The position numbers were made by a program, and so were the translations under genes. Shown here piece after piece: positions 37,606-51,389 of a stretch of DNA of 64,000 nucleotides. A model generated the notes under the pieces. That model was not told where the DNA came from, made no database searches, and saw nothing but the letters and a program-made list of their open reading frames with translations. The stretch is from Bursaphelenchus xylophilus. Its lineage: Eukaryota > Nematoda > Chromadorea > Rhabditida > Aphelenchoididae. Position 1 is the first letter of the stretch. Each line of letters begins with the position of its first letter. The stretch spans positions 8,246,001-8,310,000 of the forward strand of contig CAJFCV020000003.1 in assembly GCA_904066235.2 (NCBI GenBank). Reading direction: 5' to 3'.

Positions 37606-40600
37606 GAAAATATTCGAAATACACCAAGCTCGGGGTTGAAGGCGCGATGAGATTCCTCAATTCGAATAAAACCCCGCGCACTGACTCATAAGAAAGGTGC
37701 CTCTTTTCACATGGAAAACCAATCAAAAGTCCGTCAAAGCGAGGCATCGCGAGGAGGGGAAGTCTAGTATCTACTATAATATGAGACTCATATAAACCGT
37801 ATAAATTCAATATTCCGGAGACGAATTAATTAAAAAGATTGTGGGGACAAGGAGTTTGCGGGAATCTCTAAAGTTCGTAGAATTGATGATTGCGGGGGTT
37901 AGCGGATATCCCTAATCTTTTTGTTTTCATGGGGGTGGAATAAGACGGACATTGCTATTAGGGCTTTAAATGACCTTAAAAGTATTTAACACAGCCTTAA
38001 AAGTACTTTAAATGCAACAGAACTCTTATATGGCACTGCCGTGTCAAGGGTTGCACAAAAATAAAAGTGCAAGCATTTGTAAAAGTTTGGTATTTCAAAA
38101 AAATTAGAGATTGGCCATGGCCGAAAAAAAAGAAGAGAAAACTTTGAGAAAAATAGAAGTCAACGGTCATATCACAACATAAAATACAAAACTGAAGTAA
38201 TACTCAAAGTTATGAAATTTCGATTACATTGTAGTCACACGTATGATCTATGCAAAACATACGGTCGTAAATGTACATGGCTAAGAATAAACACCTCAAA
38301 ATTTTGGATAAACATGAAGAAAATAATAACAAAAAAATCTTTCCAAAGAAAAACGAGAAATGTCATGAAATATTAAATCAATTCAACATATTATACATCA
38401 AGAGCCCATCGGTCAAGTGCAATTTCAACGGAATTAAAAGCCCATTAAGCGGCGCCATAAAAATGCCACCAGAATGATGAATTGGCCCCAAAAAGTAATC
38501 TCGAGCCCCCCTAAGCGGTTCAAATCCCTCCGTTTTTCCCACCCGATCCTCAAGTTGTTAGCGAGAGGCATATGCAAATTTTATTCGACACAAATTTCTC
38601 TCGGGCGGCGAAAGTCTCTCGGCATCCGAAAATTACGCAAATTGTGAATGGAAGTGTGAAAAACGAGATTCGAAGTCATCGCGGCGAAGATCCGACCGTA
38701 TTTCCCCAATTTTGACTGATTACAATATGGCTCAAGATGTTGTAATCAGAAATAGGGCAGAGATTTGGGCATATTATGTTAAAGAAAAGAGGAAAACACT
38801 CCAATTATCAAAATTAGAGGGCCCTTGTCAAAATACGATTACATTAAACCAAAAACCAGCTACCCAGATTTCGCGAATGGTATTTTCAGCCAACAAGAGC
38901 GCGACAAGTCCCAAATCCAGGCTCAAAAAGGGCCGCAGGTTGGGCAGATAAAATATAATGTTAATCCCTTCACCTACCGGAAAGCTTGGAACGTCTCGAT
39001 AAGCAGGATTGTAATCCCTATTTTTAAGACAAAGGAAAAGTTAAGTTAAAACGAATTGAAGATGCAAAACTTTATGTTTTCAGCCAACCTTCCTTCGATA
39101 GACTTCGTTCTTACGCACGGTTTTTTCAAAATAACAATGGAGAGGAGAAACTGATTTTTGTAATATAATTTGCAATGTTTAAAAAAACGAAAACTTAGCG
39201 TCGAAAAATATTGAAGATGCTGTCTCAATCAAGATTAGATGTTAATAGCAGGCAATACGATTACGTCCCAAACAAGGCCGATACGGTACCATATCCCACT
39301 ATAATCCAACGATCGGGCCATATCCCCGCTTCAAGAAAGAAGTAATTTGTTTTCGGCGCCATAAAAAAACAATTCCAAATCCCCTCGAATTCTTTAAATT
39401 CCGAATCGATGGTCAGACAACTTTTTCGGCCATGCCCCAATGCCCTAAGGCGTTTTTGGAAGAGACGGTTTCGGGAGGAAAACGAAGACGAAAGTTTTTT
39501 GGCACACACGAAAAGGAAACTTTTATTTGCGAAGGGCCGGAAAGAACGTCCTAAATCAACACACGACCTAACTATCATCGTATCTTACGCACTAATTGCA
39601 AGCGATAAGAAGAAAAATTGGGGTAATTTGGTGGCCATAGTTCTGGATGAATTTAAATGCATTGATATAAAAAATACGATGAAGTAAAAAGATAGTAAGG
39701 ATATCGAGAAAAGGTGGAAAAACAAAAAAGAGCGCTTGATCGCAATTTACCCTCAATTCATATCCCATTCTTACCACAGAAGGTATCTCTCTCTCTCTTG
39801 GTGACTAACATGAACAACATATGCGTCACAAACACCCGAGAAGATTACTCACGTACCGGCTTTGCCAAGAATTCCCACACGTGCCACCAGACATTGCGAA
39901 CACATTGCGGGAAATGTCAATTAATTAAATCGGAGAATAAACAAGCCCGGAAGACGAATTACTTCGTCGATGTTGTTGTACGTATAACACCGCCATCGGA
40001 AATCTTTTTTCTCTCCCATTTCTGTCTCCTCGCAAACTGGTCGTAGCGCCCTTTAAATTAACGAACCAAATTTCGCCTTTTCGCAATCACTTCTTTCACT
40101 TTGACTTCAACTTGGAGAGGAGAGCTGTATAAGGAGATACAAAGGTGTTTAGGGGGTTGCGGGAGGTGAGAGTTCAGGTAAAATACTTAAATTACGATAA
40201 CTCGGAGGGAGGGAGATTGGATTAGCTGCTAAAGTAGAACTTTTATATATAACTAGACAATGTATTATGGATAAAACAGTATCAGAGATTTGATGACTAA
40301 AAAAATGGCATTTATAAGGTGTCACGATAAAAGGCCATACTAAATAAGATAATTTTAGCAATCGCAATCAAATCCATAATTTTAGAAAAAGGTTTCTAGA
40401 AGGATGACAAGTCAAATTACATATATTCAAATAATAGGCTGGGCCGAAATCAACGATAACACAACCCACTCACGGGAAAATGACTCACAGAATATCTTGC
40501 TGATTAAACAGTAAAGATAACCGGATAAGTATTATGCAGTTTCCTGCTAAAGTCGCAAAACAAACTGCAAACTGTAAGAGAAAGATCTTAAGATGAAACA

Positions 40601-43600
40601 AACCCCTATGCTCTGCAATGTTGTGTAAGCCTTATACGTACAGACCAAACTGTCCAGCCCATGTTTGCACAATGATGATAATTAATCCAGTCTCTGTAGA
40701 CGTCACCTTATCGCAGTCCCCACTCCAGTTCACCTGTCAGTTAATCTAAAATTTCCTAAACTTCCTTAAACTGTAATGACAAAAATACTAGCATTTGGCA
40801 AAACTATTATAACTTGTCCCAAAAATTTTATTTAGCGAATGCCAAGTGACCGTTACACAATCTTTGGTCCAACGCCGTCGCACTCTTGGCCACTCTAATT
40901 TTACTCCACTCCATTTTCACCCAATTAAATTCTAAAATTCGCGGCCAAAAAAAAGTTTTGCAATTAATTTTTTGCACGAAGTCCCAATTGCCCTCGGGGA
41001 CTGCGAAGCCATTAAAGAAGGTCTAAGTTACTTAAGAATGGGCAAAGATGGAGAAGGGCCGCCTACAACCAAAGGTATTGTACTCACGGGGGCTTAAGAT
41101 GAGTGTGGACTCACTTGAAAAAAAATGTAAAAATAGAAAAGATTGGAAAGTTAAGATTACAAAACATGTCGCTACAAATGGGCTTTTGGATACTGTAGAA
41201 AATAGTAGACAGAATTGAAGGAAAAAACGGCGATTTTAGAGTGAAACACATCAAAAAATATTAAGATACAAGTGGAAAATTGCAAAATTTGAAAAATAGG
41301 ATATAAGATGTAAGATGAAATGAGATTCTTACTGTTTTTTGAATAAATACCAGAATCGACTTTACTGTAAGGTCAAAAACAACTGTGCCCCCGTATTGTT
41401 TATCTCCTAACAATAGTAATTTTAAATGTTAATCTACTCAATTTGGACCCGCAGATAGCTTAACCTAGAGCACGGTGCCTAATGAATCAAATAAACTGAC
41501 TGTTCAAACCCATGAAAACTTTAAAGTAATGCCAATAAGCCACAAGAACAGCTATATATATAAGGTCCAAACAAGGCTAGTAATCGGACACCTCACGTAA
41601 TAATAAATGGAGATACGAACGGATTAAATATCTCCAGATTTGGGCTGTTTGCTTACTGCTAAAGGTGTTCCTTTACAGGCCTACAAGACTGTTATTTTGG
41701 GACAAGACCAGCGATTATGAAGAGCGTATCAGATGGCAATGTTCTGAAACCCGAATTCCCAATGAATGACCTGAGGGCGTGAGCTGAAAAATTGGGGTTA
41801 ATATCGGATATCGTTTGATGATGTGTTCACGAAACAATAGTATACATCATGCAATAAGCGTTTATAAAATCGTAAATGAATGCCAGGATTAAATCGAGAA
41901 GATGCAAAAAATAAAGTGATAAAAGTACCGGACCTCCAGGCAAATGGCAAAGTTTAACAACGGATCATGACTAAGACAGCATATATTTTTTTTTTTTTAA
42001 ATTAGAGAAATATCTTCAAATACAGTAATTTTTAAGTCAGTTGATACTTACTAACCAAAAATTCAGGCCGAAAATTAATCATAAGAGACCTAAATTTCTG
42101 AATTTCCACCTGCAACATTTTAAACTCTTGACCAGTAACATTTAACATGATATGTTTACGCAAAAAATTAATGACAAAACTATATGGACAGATCAAAATT
42201 TGACCCATAAAATCTAAGTAATCCAACAGAAACCTTGCTCGTATTTAACGTAATGTCTAGCGCTCGTCATAATCATTTTACACCTCAAAATTTTCGAATT
42301 AAAACCAAATCTACGTATAATCCCGACATTTTTGACGTTGAGCAAAGGCCATAAAAGTACTTGTGCGAACGTGCTCAGGACTAATCCAAACGCAATCGCG
42401 TGTTATCAAAACAGTTGTAAAGACGGAGTAAAGCCGATATTCTTTTGAGATTTACAGTAAACCGAGTTTTAAATACATGTAATAGATAGTTTGACGACCT
42501 GTGAGATTGCAAAAAAAAAAGATTTGAACTTTGCAGTGTTTTTGAAAACTAAACCACCGGCTTTTGGTATTAAAATACGATGGAATACATTTAAAAATTT
42601 AATAAATAAAATTTCAAATAATTTAAAAAAACATTTACCTTCCTTCTAAAATGCCAGAAAATGCAAAAAAATGATAAAAATAAAATATGTAAAGACAAAA
42701 CATGTTAATTTCTGTTACTCATAAGCCCACCCTCCTCCGGCCATGTGTAAACTCATAAATATTTCCCAAACTCCTTAGAAACACGTCCAAAACCATGATC
42801 GTAAAGTTTTCACACTCGAAGAAAAGTGTTTGGAAGCAGTAGCAGTGGAGAAAGAAGCTGTAGCAGCTGGAGATGTCATGAAAGCACAAATCCCGGAACT
42901 CGCCCAAAAAACATGGCCCCGGCGCCCTCCCAAACATGCACGAAATTGGTTTTTCCGGTGACTTTTTGTCGAACCGCGGCATTCTTTGCGTATCTTTAAC
43001 ACTATTGTTATAAATTGCATTGAACGCGCTAGTGTAAATTGGGTTAGAGCCATAGTGAGAGTAGACGGCATGTGACTTGGTTCTTCCTTGTTGCAAGTTA
43101 TCAAATTCTGAGGAAATCGGAAGGAAAAAGAGCGATTATGATAGATGTCTTGAGGCTACAAAGGAGTTCCGGGACCAAATAATTGTTTTTATTGAGAGTT
43201 TGTGAGATATTACGGGAAAAGGGATGGATGGGGTCGATCGCAAAAATGGGCAATCTTTTATAAAACAAATTCCTTTTGCTCTAGAGCTGATAAATATTGA
43301 TTCAGTCTGCTACAAAACCCAAAGTCATCATCCCAATTTTCCTCCAAAAAGCCAACTTTTGAATCCTCATATATCCCTCAGCTGACCCCACAATCCATCT
43401 GACCCTAATTTATCATTGAAAAGTCCATGGTCGTTCTGGAAGGACCATGCCGTTCCCGACCGCCTCTCCCAGAATGGGGTTTTCAATGGCGGCCGAACGG
43501 CCTTTGATTAGATTTTGGGAGGTCATAGGGGAAATTAAATAACTTTTGAGCCGGGTTTCAAGCCATTTTTTTGGAGCCGGACCCAAAATTAGATTTACAT

Positions 43601-45690
43601 TACAGTGGTGCACATTGCGGTCTAGACTTTGAGTATTTCCGTTGGAATTCAGTGGAAGTAGCGTGGGAATCCTTCGTGTAAAAACACAGGTGGGATTAAT
43701 GCCAGTTATGACATGGATAGTGACGATGACTTAAAAATATTCAACAAACAGTCCAAAATGGCGAATCATCAAAATTGTTTGTAATAAAAAGCCTAAAATA
43801 ACATGTTGTGTCTACAAATGGTCATTACGTTGCAGGTGAAATCATTATTATTCAACCAGAAGAACAATAAACAAAGAAACTTTAAAATTAATAATAAAAA
43901 GACCAAATAAAGGCAGAATAAGGGAGATAGGAAGTTTGGACACTCAAATCATCGAATTCTAAGAGCGGGAAAGTGTGAGAAAATTAATTCTCCCTTTTAT
44001 GCGAGCAAAGCCCTTCCTATTATATTAATCCACCGGAAAAGTGGGCGAGAGAAAAAGGACGAAACGATTGTTTGGCCAAATCCTCGAGAAAGAAAGTCCA
44101 TAAATGGAGAAAACGAGAAACTATTACATTCGGGGTAAGAGGGAGGGCAACGTAATATTATCGAATTATTAGCGAAAGGTAGGGTCGATAAACTTAAAGG
44201 GATTTATGGCATGAAAAATGGGGTAGGAAGTTATGCAAGCGCGAGACTTTAGTGAATTCACCGGTAAAATTCTTCCATTACAGTAGACCGCTGTTGAAAG
44301 GAAAATGCGACAAATTTGTTTCATAAAAAATCAAAACAAAGATGATTGAGTAACAAACGAGCTGTCAATCACCTAAGACAATAAGTGATATTTGTTCATT
44401 TTTCAGCTACATTCATCTAGACATCGACGTCAAAACTTGACAAATGCCATGCTCCTATTGACGAGACATCTCAACTCAATACCTAAGGCCATAAACTTGC
44501 AAAAAAAATTTTTGCATTCGTTTGCAATGTATGTACTATTAAACTGAGTAGTATAAAACCGCTACAAATGTGCATATTGTAGTAGACTTTACATATAAGT
44601 TATAAAGAAACGGAGACATGAAAATTAAGAAATTCGCCATCAATGGGAAGATAAGAGGGTTATAAATTCTTGACGCCGTGCACTTGATCATAAAATTTCC
44701 TGCCTTATTACATTTACCACCCATTTGCACTAAACTTGTCTAAATTATTTACCAGCACAACATGCATTTCAGCACTTTTTGTGCGCTTAAGATGCATAAG
44801 TTCGTTTCATGGCATATATTATAGAATGTTAATGCAATAAGACCACGTAAAATACTAATTACGGCAAAATGATGTTAATGCCAGCAAAGGTGTTCTTTCG
44901 CCTTTACATCGTATTTTAAGCGTGTTCAAAGTACACGAATGGAAACAGGATATACCGCAATTTGTAGTCCATCCCTTCTTTCTCTTCCAAAGCGAAGAAA
45001 TGTAACCGAATACCACAATATCAGTCGATATTTCGCAGAAAAACAAAAGAGAGATTGCTGGAGTTGTGTAAAAACACTCTTGCCCTGAGGCACTCGAATT
45101 CTTATCTAAATTAAAAATGCACGGAAATTACGCAAATCGATTCCATTTAAGTTTTTTGATTGGATTTTTCGATTTATGGCCTCAGGGAATTGAAAAAATC
45201 CGAGAAGTTTGTGGACATAAAAATAGAATTATATTTTTGTTTATGGGACGGTACTTTGGAAGATCGGACAACAAGTTGATTTATGACGACGCCTTGGTTT
45301 TCGGGTTAAATTGGCGTTTTTTCTCGAGCAAGTCGTCGAATCTGAGGTTGAACAAGAATAAATCCTGTTATCAACCATATAAACTTGGCAATATTCAACT
45401 ATAGACATCCATAGACATCATTTCGACCAAAAATAAATAATTGTAAGTCCTTCTTACCCGCTCCTATTTCAGCGTTTCTAAGCGAGAGACCGGAGGGGCT
45501 GCGGAAAATTTGAATTTGTATCCATGTCGGCCACAAAGGCAAACAGACTTTTTGAGGGAGGAGAAAGGGTCACTTCCACCTGAATATGCAAATAGAATAG
45601 CCCTCGGCGAAGGATTTCGAATTCCTCCGGCGCACCTGGACCTGCACTAAAGTATTGTTTGTACTATCTATAATTGTATACATTGGCAAA

Positions 45691-45720
45691 TACATACATA
45701 TATATATATACATCTATATA
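45691..45720. repeat. TA/TACA microsatellite
   Basis: TACATACATA is followed by ten bases of alternating TA and then CATCTATATA. It is a simple-sequence tract within the gene desert. Confidence 0.85.
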
Positions 45721-47173
45721 TTCTACAATATATTATCTTATATACCATCCCTTTTCAAGTACAAAAAAGATCTTTAAAAATATTAGTAATGGATTAATTA
45801 GTGGGCCAGCTGAGTACTCGAGTTGTAAACTTTACAAACAATTATATTAATTGTTTTGCAAAGCATTTGAAGTCAACATAATGTTTGCATAATTGCAACC
45901 CGCCCATTTCTTCGGCTATAAATACACTTTATTCACTTGGATTCAAGTTTCAAAACGCTGAAAACAAAGTGTAACCGCTTTAAATTACTTAAAATTAATT
46001 CGACTATATTAGAGACCCTCTTAAATTGAAATACTGTGTGTTTACAGTGAATAAACCAACCAGTAAAGTGCTGCGGCGGAAATTAAATTATTCGGAGAAA
46101 GTCCCCGCAGGGGGATTAGCCCGCGGATATATGCAAATTAAGTCGGTAATTATAAAGAGGCTGCTTATGACACATCCCGAAATATTAAAATAACATTGGC
46201 AAGTACTGTAAACAAGGAGAAAACTGCGTTAAAGTGAGTGAAAAAGATCTTAAAGGCCAGAGTCATCCTATTAAGGATTTCGCAATTATCCTAACCTTGA
46301 GATGGGAAAGTAAAAATACGGTAAAACAAGTTTCGTAACTTGAAATGAATCACCGGAAAGTATTCCTGCAGACAGAAGCTTGATTGAAATCGCGAAATTA
46401 ATAAGAAAACGATGAGATTTTCCATCAAGAAATTATTTAATCCCTATGTAATCAGTGTAATCGGCTTGGAAAATGATGATTAAACGGGTTAGAAAGGCAA
46501 ATACGTTTAGGATTGACGAAGTTAATGTTCATATCCCTGGAAAATCGGTATTGTACATGCATTTTCAATAATGAAAGTGCCGAAAAAAGGATATCTGAGA
46601 AAGTTTACAAATTCAAGAATGACATGAAATGATGGAAAACCAAGCTATGATCAAAGTAATTTGTCGAAAAGGAAAATAATGACCAAGGAAATAAGAGAAA
46701 CCTGACTTTTAAATTGTTAAGCACTCATAAACAAAAAAATTTAGGTGGAAAACTCATGTTTTACTCCCGTTACGTCACGCAGATCGTTGGGACTTCATTT
46801 GAGATCACTGTGACGCAAGGGCTTTACATAAAATACGAGAAAATTCGAGCATGTTGGGTAAGGTTGTGCAGGAGATGGGGAAAAATCACTTTCTCACCAA
46901 AGTAATTAGCCAAAAACCTTCTGGAAAGTTTGTGGAAATTACGTCTTCCCTCAGCCCGACCTCAGAATTCGGAGAAGAAAATTCAAATTACCGGCCTTCC
47001 CGTGGAGTTTTCAAACTTTTCCGCACAGCATGACGCCTCCGGGAAAGCCATCATTTTTAGTCATTAGGTCAAAAAAAAGGGCGCATGCGCCCTCCCCAAA
47101 AAATTCCACAATTGGCCCCTCCAAAACATAACGGCGCCCCCATCGAACCTGAGTCAGATCGATTCGAAAAACG

Positions 47174-47195
47174 AAGAGAGAGAGAAAGAGAAAGA
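47174..47195. repeat. GA-rich tract in a GC-rich island
   Basis: GAGAGAGAGAAAGAGAAAG occurs inside a GC-rich patch (about 47.08-47.40 kb) that is flanked on the right by a C/T-rich run to about 47.53 kb. GAGA tracts are common in nematode promoters. No adjacent coding start is visible. Confidence 0.6.
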
Positions 47196-49800
47196 CGACC
47201 GGCGATGGGATGTCGCCGCGACAAAAGAGAGACCCCCCGCTTCTCTGGGCGTTGCGCGATGACATGTCGGGTCGCTGATCTCTTGAGGGTGCGCTCTGTC
47301 TCTGTGGACGGTCTCTCGGCGCGAGCAGAAAGTCGGGTCTCCGATTCCAGTGGATGCACCGAACGTCAGAAAAAAGGGCGACCGTTGCTCTTTTTGTGAT
47401 CGCGAAACCTTGTTTTTCTCCCGGTGGACTGTCTATGTCTCCTATTTTACCTTATGCTTACCAAGTTCCCTCTCTACTACCTCTAATCCTTCTAAACCAT
47501 CGTTTTTCTCCTTTTTCTCTCCGCCTTTTGTAGTAGAAAAAGGCCTGTAAAAACTTTTCCATACTTTCCTTCTTCTTCTCTAACTACAAATCGAGACTGA
47601 CTACTCTCTAACTCCTCTCTCACTTCATCAAATGCGGGATTATTTCCATCTAATCGCGCACTCTTTTTGTCAGCAAATCGTTTCCCGCCAAAGGGCAGGA
47701 ATTGTATGCAAAACGGGCGAGCGAGGGAAATGGGAGATCCGACGGATCATAAAGCTGCTGCAAGCGATGAGACAAAGGGATCTCTGATGGTATGTGGAAG
47801 GGAATGTATGAATGTTTATCCAGATCCACTGGGTTTCTGAGAAATCACAAAATTCTATACAAAAGATGATTAAATATAGAAGAAAGTAGTACGAGGGAGA
47901 CGTTGTATCGAAGTAAAACGTTATTAAAAATGCTGTAAGCCGTATTTTAAAAAAAAATAGAGGTGAGGAAGACCAGTTTATAGAATTATCGACGAGTCAG
48001 CGAGATATTTACATAATTTTCACCTAAAAAATCGGGTTTAAGCGGATGAAAAAGGCAGGTGCTACGGAAGCGGCAACTCTGAGACCACAAGGCGCTGGGG
48101 GAATTGGATTAACTGGCATAAAAGTATCAAATTCAAATTGAAATTCATGGCTATGCGGAAAACAGTTTCTATTCTGTGACTTGAATAAATTTTATACAAA
48201 CTTTCGACGTTTTTTAGCTAAAAAATGATGACGAATAAAATTTAGAACTCAACAGTATTCATAAACATAAAATACGAGCTCGCAGAACTTAAGAAAATGA
48301 CCAAAACGCGTATTATATCATCCAAGTAATAAATCATTTTCTCGAGAAAAGAACAAGATTTATTCGAGAAATATTAGATTACGTATCCTCCAATTACAGG
48401 TCAAGGAGCATGTATAATCTGATGTATTGCTATGTGAGTGAAGAGGGGGATCAAAAGACGCCGAAATCTCCCTCGATTCGCCTCATCTGAAGAGCCTAAT
48501 TCCGCAGAACGAATGAACCTTAAAACCGGTATTTTATGTCGACTGAACAGGCTGAATATTTAATGGCAAGCACCATGATGGCATTGGGATCTTAATGCGA
48601 TGTTAAAGTAAATCTAAATTATTTAAAATAGCTACAGGCCTTTTAAATTGCACAAGACATCAATTTGATGACAAAATTTTATTAAATATCAGAAAAGTTG
48701 CAAATAGCTCCACGAAGCAACGTATATTGTAGCCAAATACAATAAAAAACACAACCCCGGGGCTTTGCATTCCCATCCGACGACCAGAATCCCCCCTTCA
48801 GCCCCGCTTTTGTCTCCATTTATATGATTCAGACGCCTTGAATTCCAGTGATAAGCGCCGGCCAATTGTTTCGCTCATTATGCGGAGAAAAGACAATTCA
48901 GGATTACTAATTATAGGCTGGTGGGATCAATTAATTGAATAGATATGATTAATGGCCGGAAAAGAAAAAAACTCGACCACTGGCAATTGTAAAATTACGG
49001 TAATAGTCATATGAAATGGGCGTCAACGAAAAAATTTGATAAGAGAAAAATGTGAGAGCGTTTTGAAAAAGTGTCAATGGAATTTTCACGGTTGTAAAAG
49101 CCGGAAACCATTTCATAATCAGTTCAAAATTAATTTACGACCTTATTTTGGGTAAAAAATCCCAATAAAATCAAAAACTCTCCTTAAAATGTATCCGAAT
49201 AGGCCGCAGTCTTTGTTCACATAGCCGTCGAATCAGTCGCCGTGAAACAATACAAAATCGGAGTTTACAGCGCCCATTAAAAACTTTTCGATCCGCAAAA
49301 CCGAAAAGAATTCGGATTAAAATCAGTGCGTTGAACGGGTTTTTCGGAGAGAAATGGAGACCGCACTAGCTAGCTAGAAGTGATATACTGTAAAGTTCAA
49401 GTAATGAAGGGAAATTAGCCATCAAAAAATTGTAAATATAATTAACATTAGTGATTTTGCTTTGCAAAAATTTAGTCAAGCGGGTCAATTACATCATAAA
49501 AATTTCAAAAAAATCAACGCAGATTGCAAAAATGTCCTTCAGTTTTAAGAATATTTATTAATTGCACTAATATCAACAAAATAAAAACGTAAAATCCTAA
49601 AAATTAGCAAAAATGTACCCAAAAACGAATGAGGACTTGTTTTACAACAACTGGGACGGAATTTTAGACAAAAAATATGCAAATCGTGCAATTTTAAGTC
49701 CGACTCATACCAGTTGTCGAATTTCCAGGCAATATTTGGATATGTGTACAACATAAATTATAATACCAGTATCAAATAATTTAATAATTACTCTCTAGAC

Positions 49801-51074
49801 TTAATAGAACCTCTTTCTGGATCTGGACTGACGATCCTGATACCACAGGTAGCCAAACACAGCTATCCCGCCGACAGTTGCACACACACCGAGGGTGATG
49901 AGAAGGTATTTGCCCCAAGTGCTCATTTGGGACGGCGGCGGGTTGGAGACGTGATCACGGGGGGCCACGTAATCGGCTTTGGGCTGAATGCGAGAGGGGT
50001 CGAGTTCGTTGATGTTCTCCGCTCGAGAGTACTCGATTTCGAACATTCGGACGGCAGTAATGTCATGATTATCTGGAAAAAAGATATTACTTAAGAAAAA
50101 GATGAAGAATAATGTCAAAAAGGAGGCGAAAGTACCTGATAAATCACCGGTTGCAGCTGAAAGACCAAAGTAGTAGCCAGTTGGAAGATGAACGCCACCA
50201 ACTCTAAGACATTGATGCCATTTTCCAGTGTTTTCGGTGTCTTGATATACCTAAAAGAATAAATATTCAAACAGAAAAAACTTACAGTTAACGTATCTCC
50301 AACATATCGGATAAGAACATGAGTATCATACTCCACATTCCTGAATTTGACCTCACAACCCGACTCTGAACCTCCTAGACGATCATCTCCTCCATCTTTG
50401 TCTCCGTTGAAGAGAACAGTGCCGTCAGAAACCATCGCATAGATGTAGGGGAAAGTGTGCTAAAGGAAAACAATTATAAATCAAATACAAAATTAGACTA
50501 CGCATTTTCTGAAACAAAAACTCACAGCATAAGAGCTGTAGTCATTGTGGTAAGTATCCAGAAACACTCCAAGACCACTGAACCCATTGGTCGACCCGAA
50601 AACTGGACCGGGAATATTCCTGTCCCTGGTATACCAAATCCCAATACCATCACCAAAGAGCTTCCCAGTATCTCCATGAATCCGGAATGTAACCATCAAT
50701 TCCCAATCCCGAGATTGAACGGGGATTTGACTCCAAATTGCTCCCTGGCGACCTTGCAGATTAGGTGTCAGACGAATCTGCTGAGCTGTTACCATCGTGC
50801 TTCCAGTAATATCCCAGTAAGGAACGTCCATTCCATGCCCTAAACCAAAACGAGGTTAGTCTGACGTGTAATAACAAGATAATCCAGCAAAGCTCATTTT
50901 CTTTACCTAAACCTTAAGAAAAAAGTAAAATTTACCGGTATATGGCCGAAGAAGCGAGTGTTCCCTGTTAAAATACCCTCTATATTCGGTGACTGAGCTA
51001 TCCTCAAGAAGATCATTATCCTCGGCGGCTACAAACGCCACAATCAGCAATATTACCCATGGTTTTGCCCGCAT
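49801..51074 (-). CDS. ile-2: L-type lectin cargo receptor of the VIP36/LMAN2 class
   Basis: Five exons on the minus strand: 51074-50936, 50839-50526, 50459-50286, 50250-50136 and 50072-49801 (337 aa). These lectins bind high-mannose glycoproteins and cycle between ER and Golgi. A signal peptide (WVILLIVAFVAA) precedes YFNREHSLLRPYTG, the opening of the L-type lectin fold. Within the domain GDGIGIWYTRDR and GLGVFLDTYHNDYSSY contain the Asp and Asn residues that bind calcium and mannose, and CLRVGGVHLPTGYYFGLSAATGDLSDNHDI closes the fold. One membrane helix (YLLITLGVCATVGGIAVFGY) is followed by a 13-residue tail ending KRFY, the ER-exit/Golgi signal of VIP36, not the KKFF of ERGIC-53. The gene symbol follows C. 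elegans usage and is less certain than the product. Confidence 0.93.
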
Positions 51075-51082
51075 TATGATCT

Positions 51083-51084
51083 CT
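51083..51084 (-). promoter_or_regulatory. Probable trans-splice acceptor of the LMAN2-type lectin
   Basis: On the minus strand GTTTTTTCAG ends 8 bases before the lectin ATG at 51074, about 305 nt after the stop codon of the F-box gene upstream. Confidence 0.5.
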
Positions 51085-51389
51085 GAAAAAACACTTCGTA
51101 CAAAAAGTAAAATTGGTGGAAAACAAACGTGAAATTAAATAACGCCACGTAGAAAAGTATCGCTATTGTCTGGGAAAGGCTTCCATGCATCTATCTCGAC
51201 TTTTGTGTCGACTGCAATTTTTCCCGACTTGGTTGGCAACGAAATGTCACTATTGATTTATCGTGAAATCGCAACATTTGGGATGACTGTAAAATACAAT
51301 AATACAGTATCTCATAGATGCTTGTAAAGGTCAAAATTGAACTTGAGTTAAAGCATTTAAAATTTATTTACATTAATTTACTCATTTGG

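Larger units (their letters stand above)
37594..49800. other. 12.2-kb gene desert upstream of apl-1
   Basis: No coding exon is supported. The open frames are short, AT-rich and without motifs. The interval is bounded by the apl-1 start and the 3' end of the lectin gene, both on the minus strand, so it is the presumptive apl-1 upstream region. It contains an AT dinucleotide tract near 45.7 kb and a GC- and GA-rich island at 47.08-47.64 kb. The rest is AT-rich sequence in which I see no gene. Confidence 0.5.

Noticed and set aside
38505..38530. tRNA B-box-like GGTTCAAATCC
   Set aside because: The flanking bases do not form a T stem, and no A-box or acceptor stem is found upstream.
42508..42575. 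Minus-strand A-box/B-box-like pair followed by a T run
   Set aside because: GTTCAAATC is followed by a T run as in a pol III gene, but no cloverleaf or acceptor stem can be drawn.
42719..43104. Two overlapping minus-strand frames of 109-125 codons in the gene desert
   Set aside because: They occupy the same DNA in two frames, lack splice context and have no recognisable domain.
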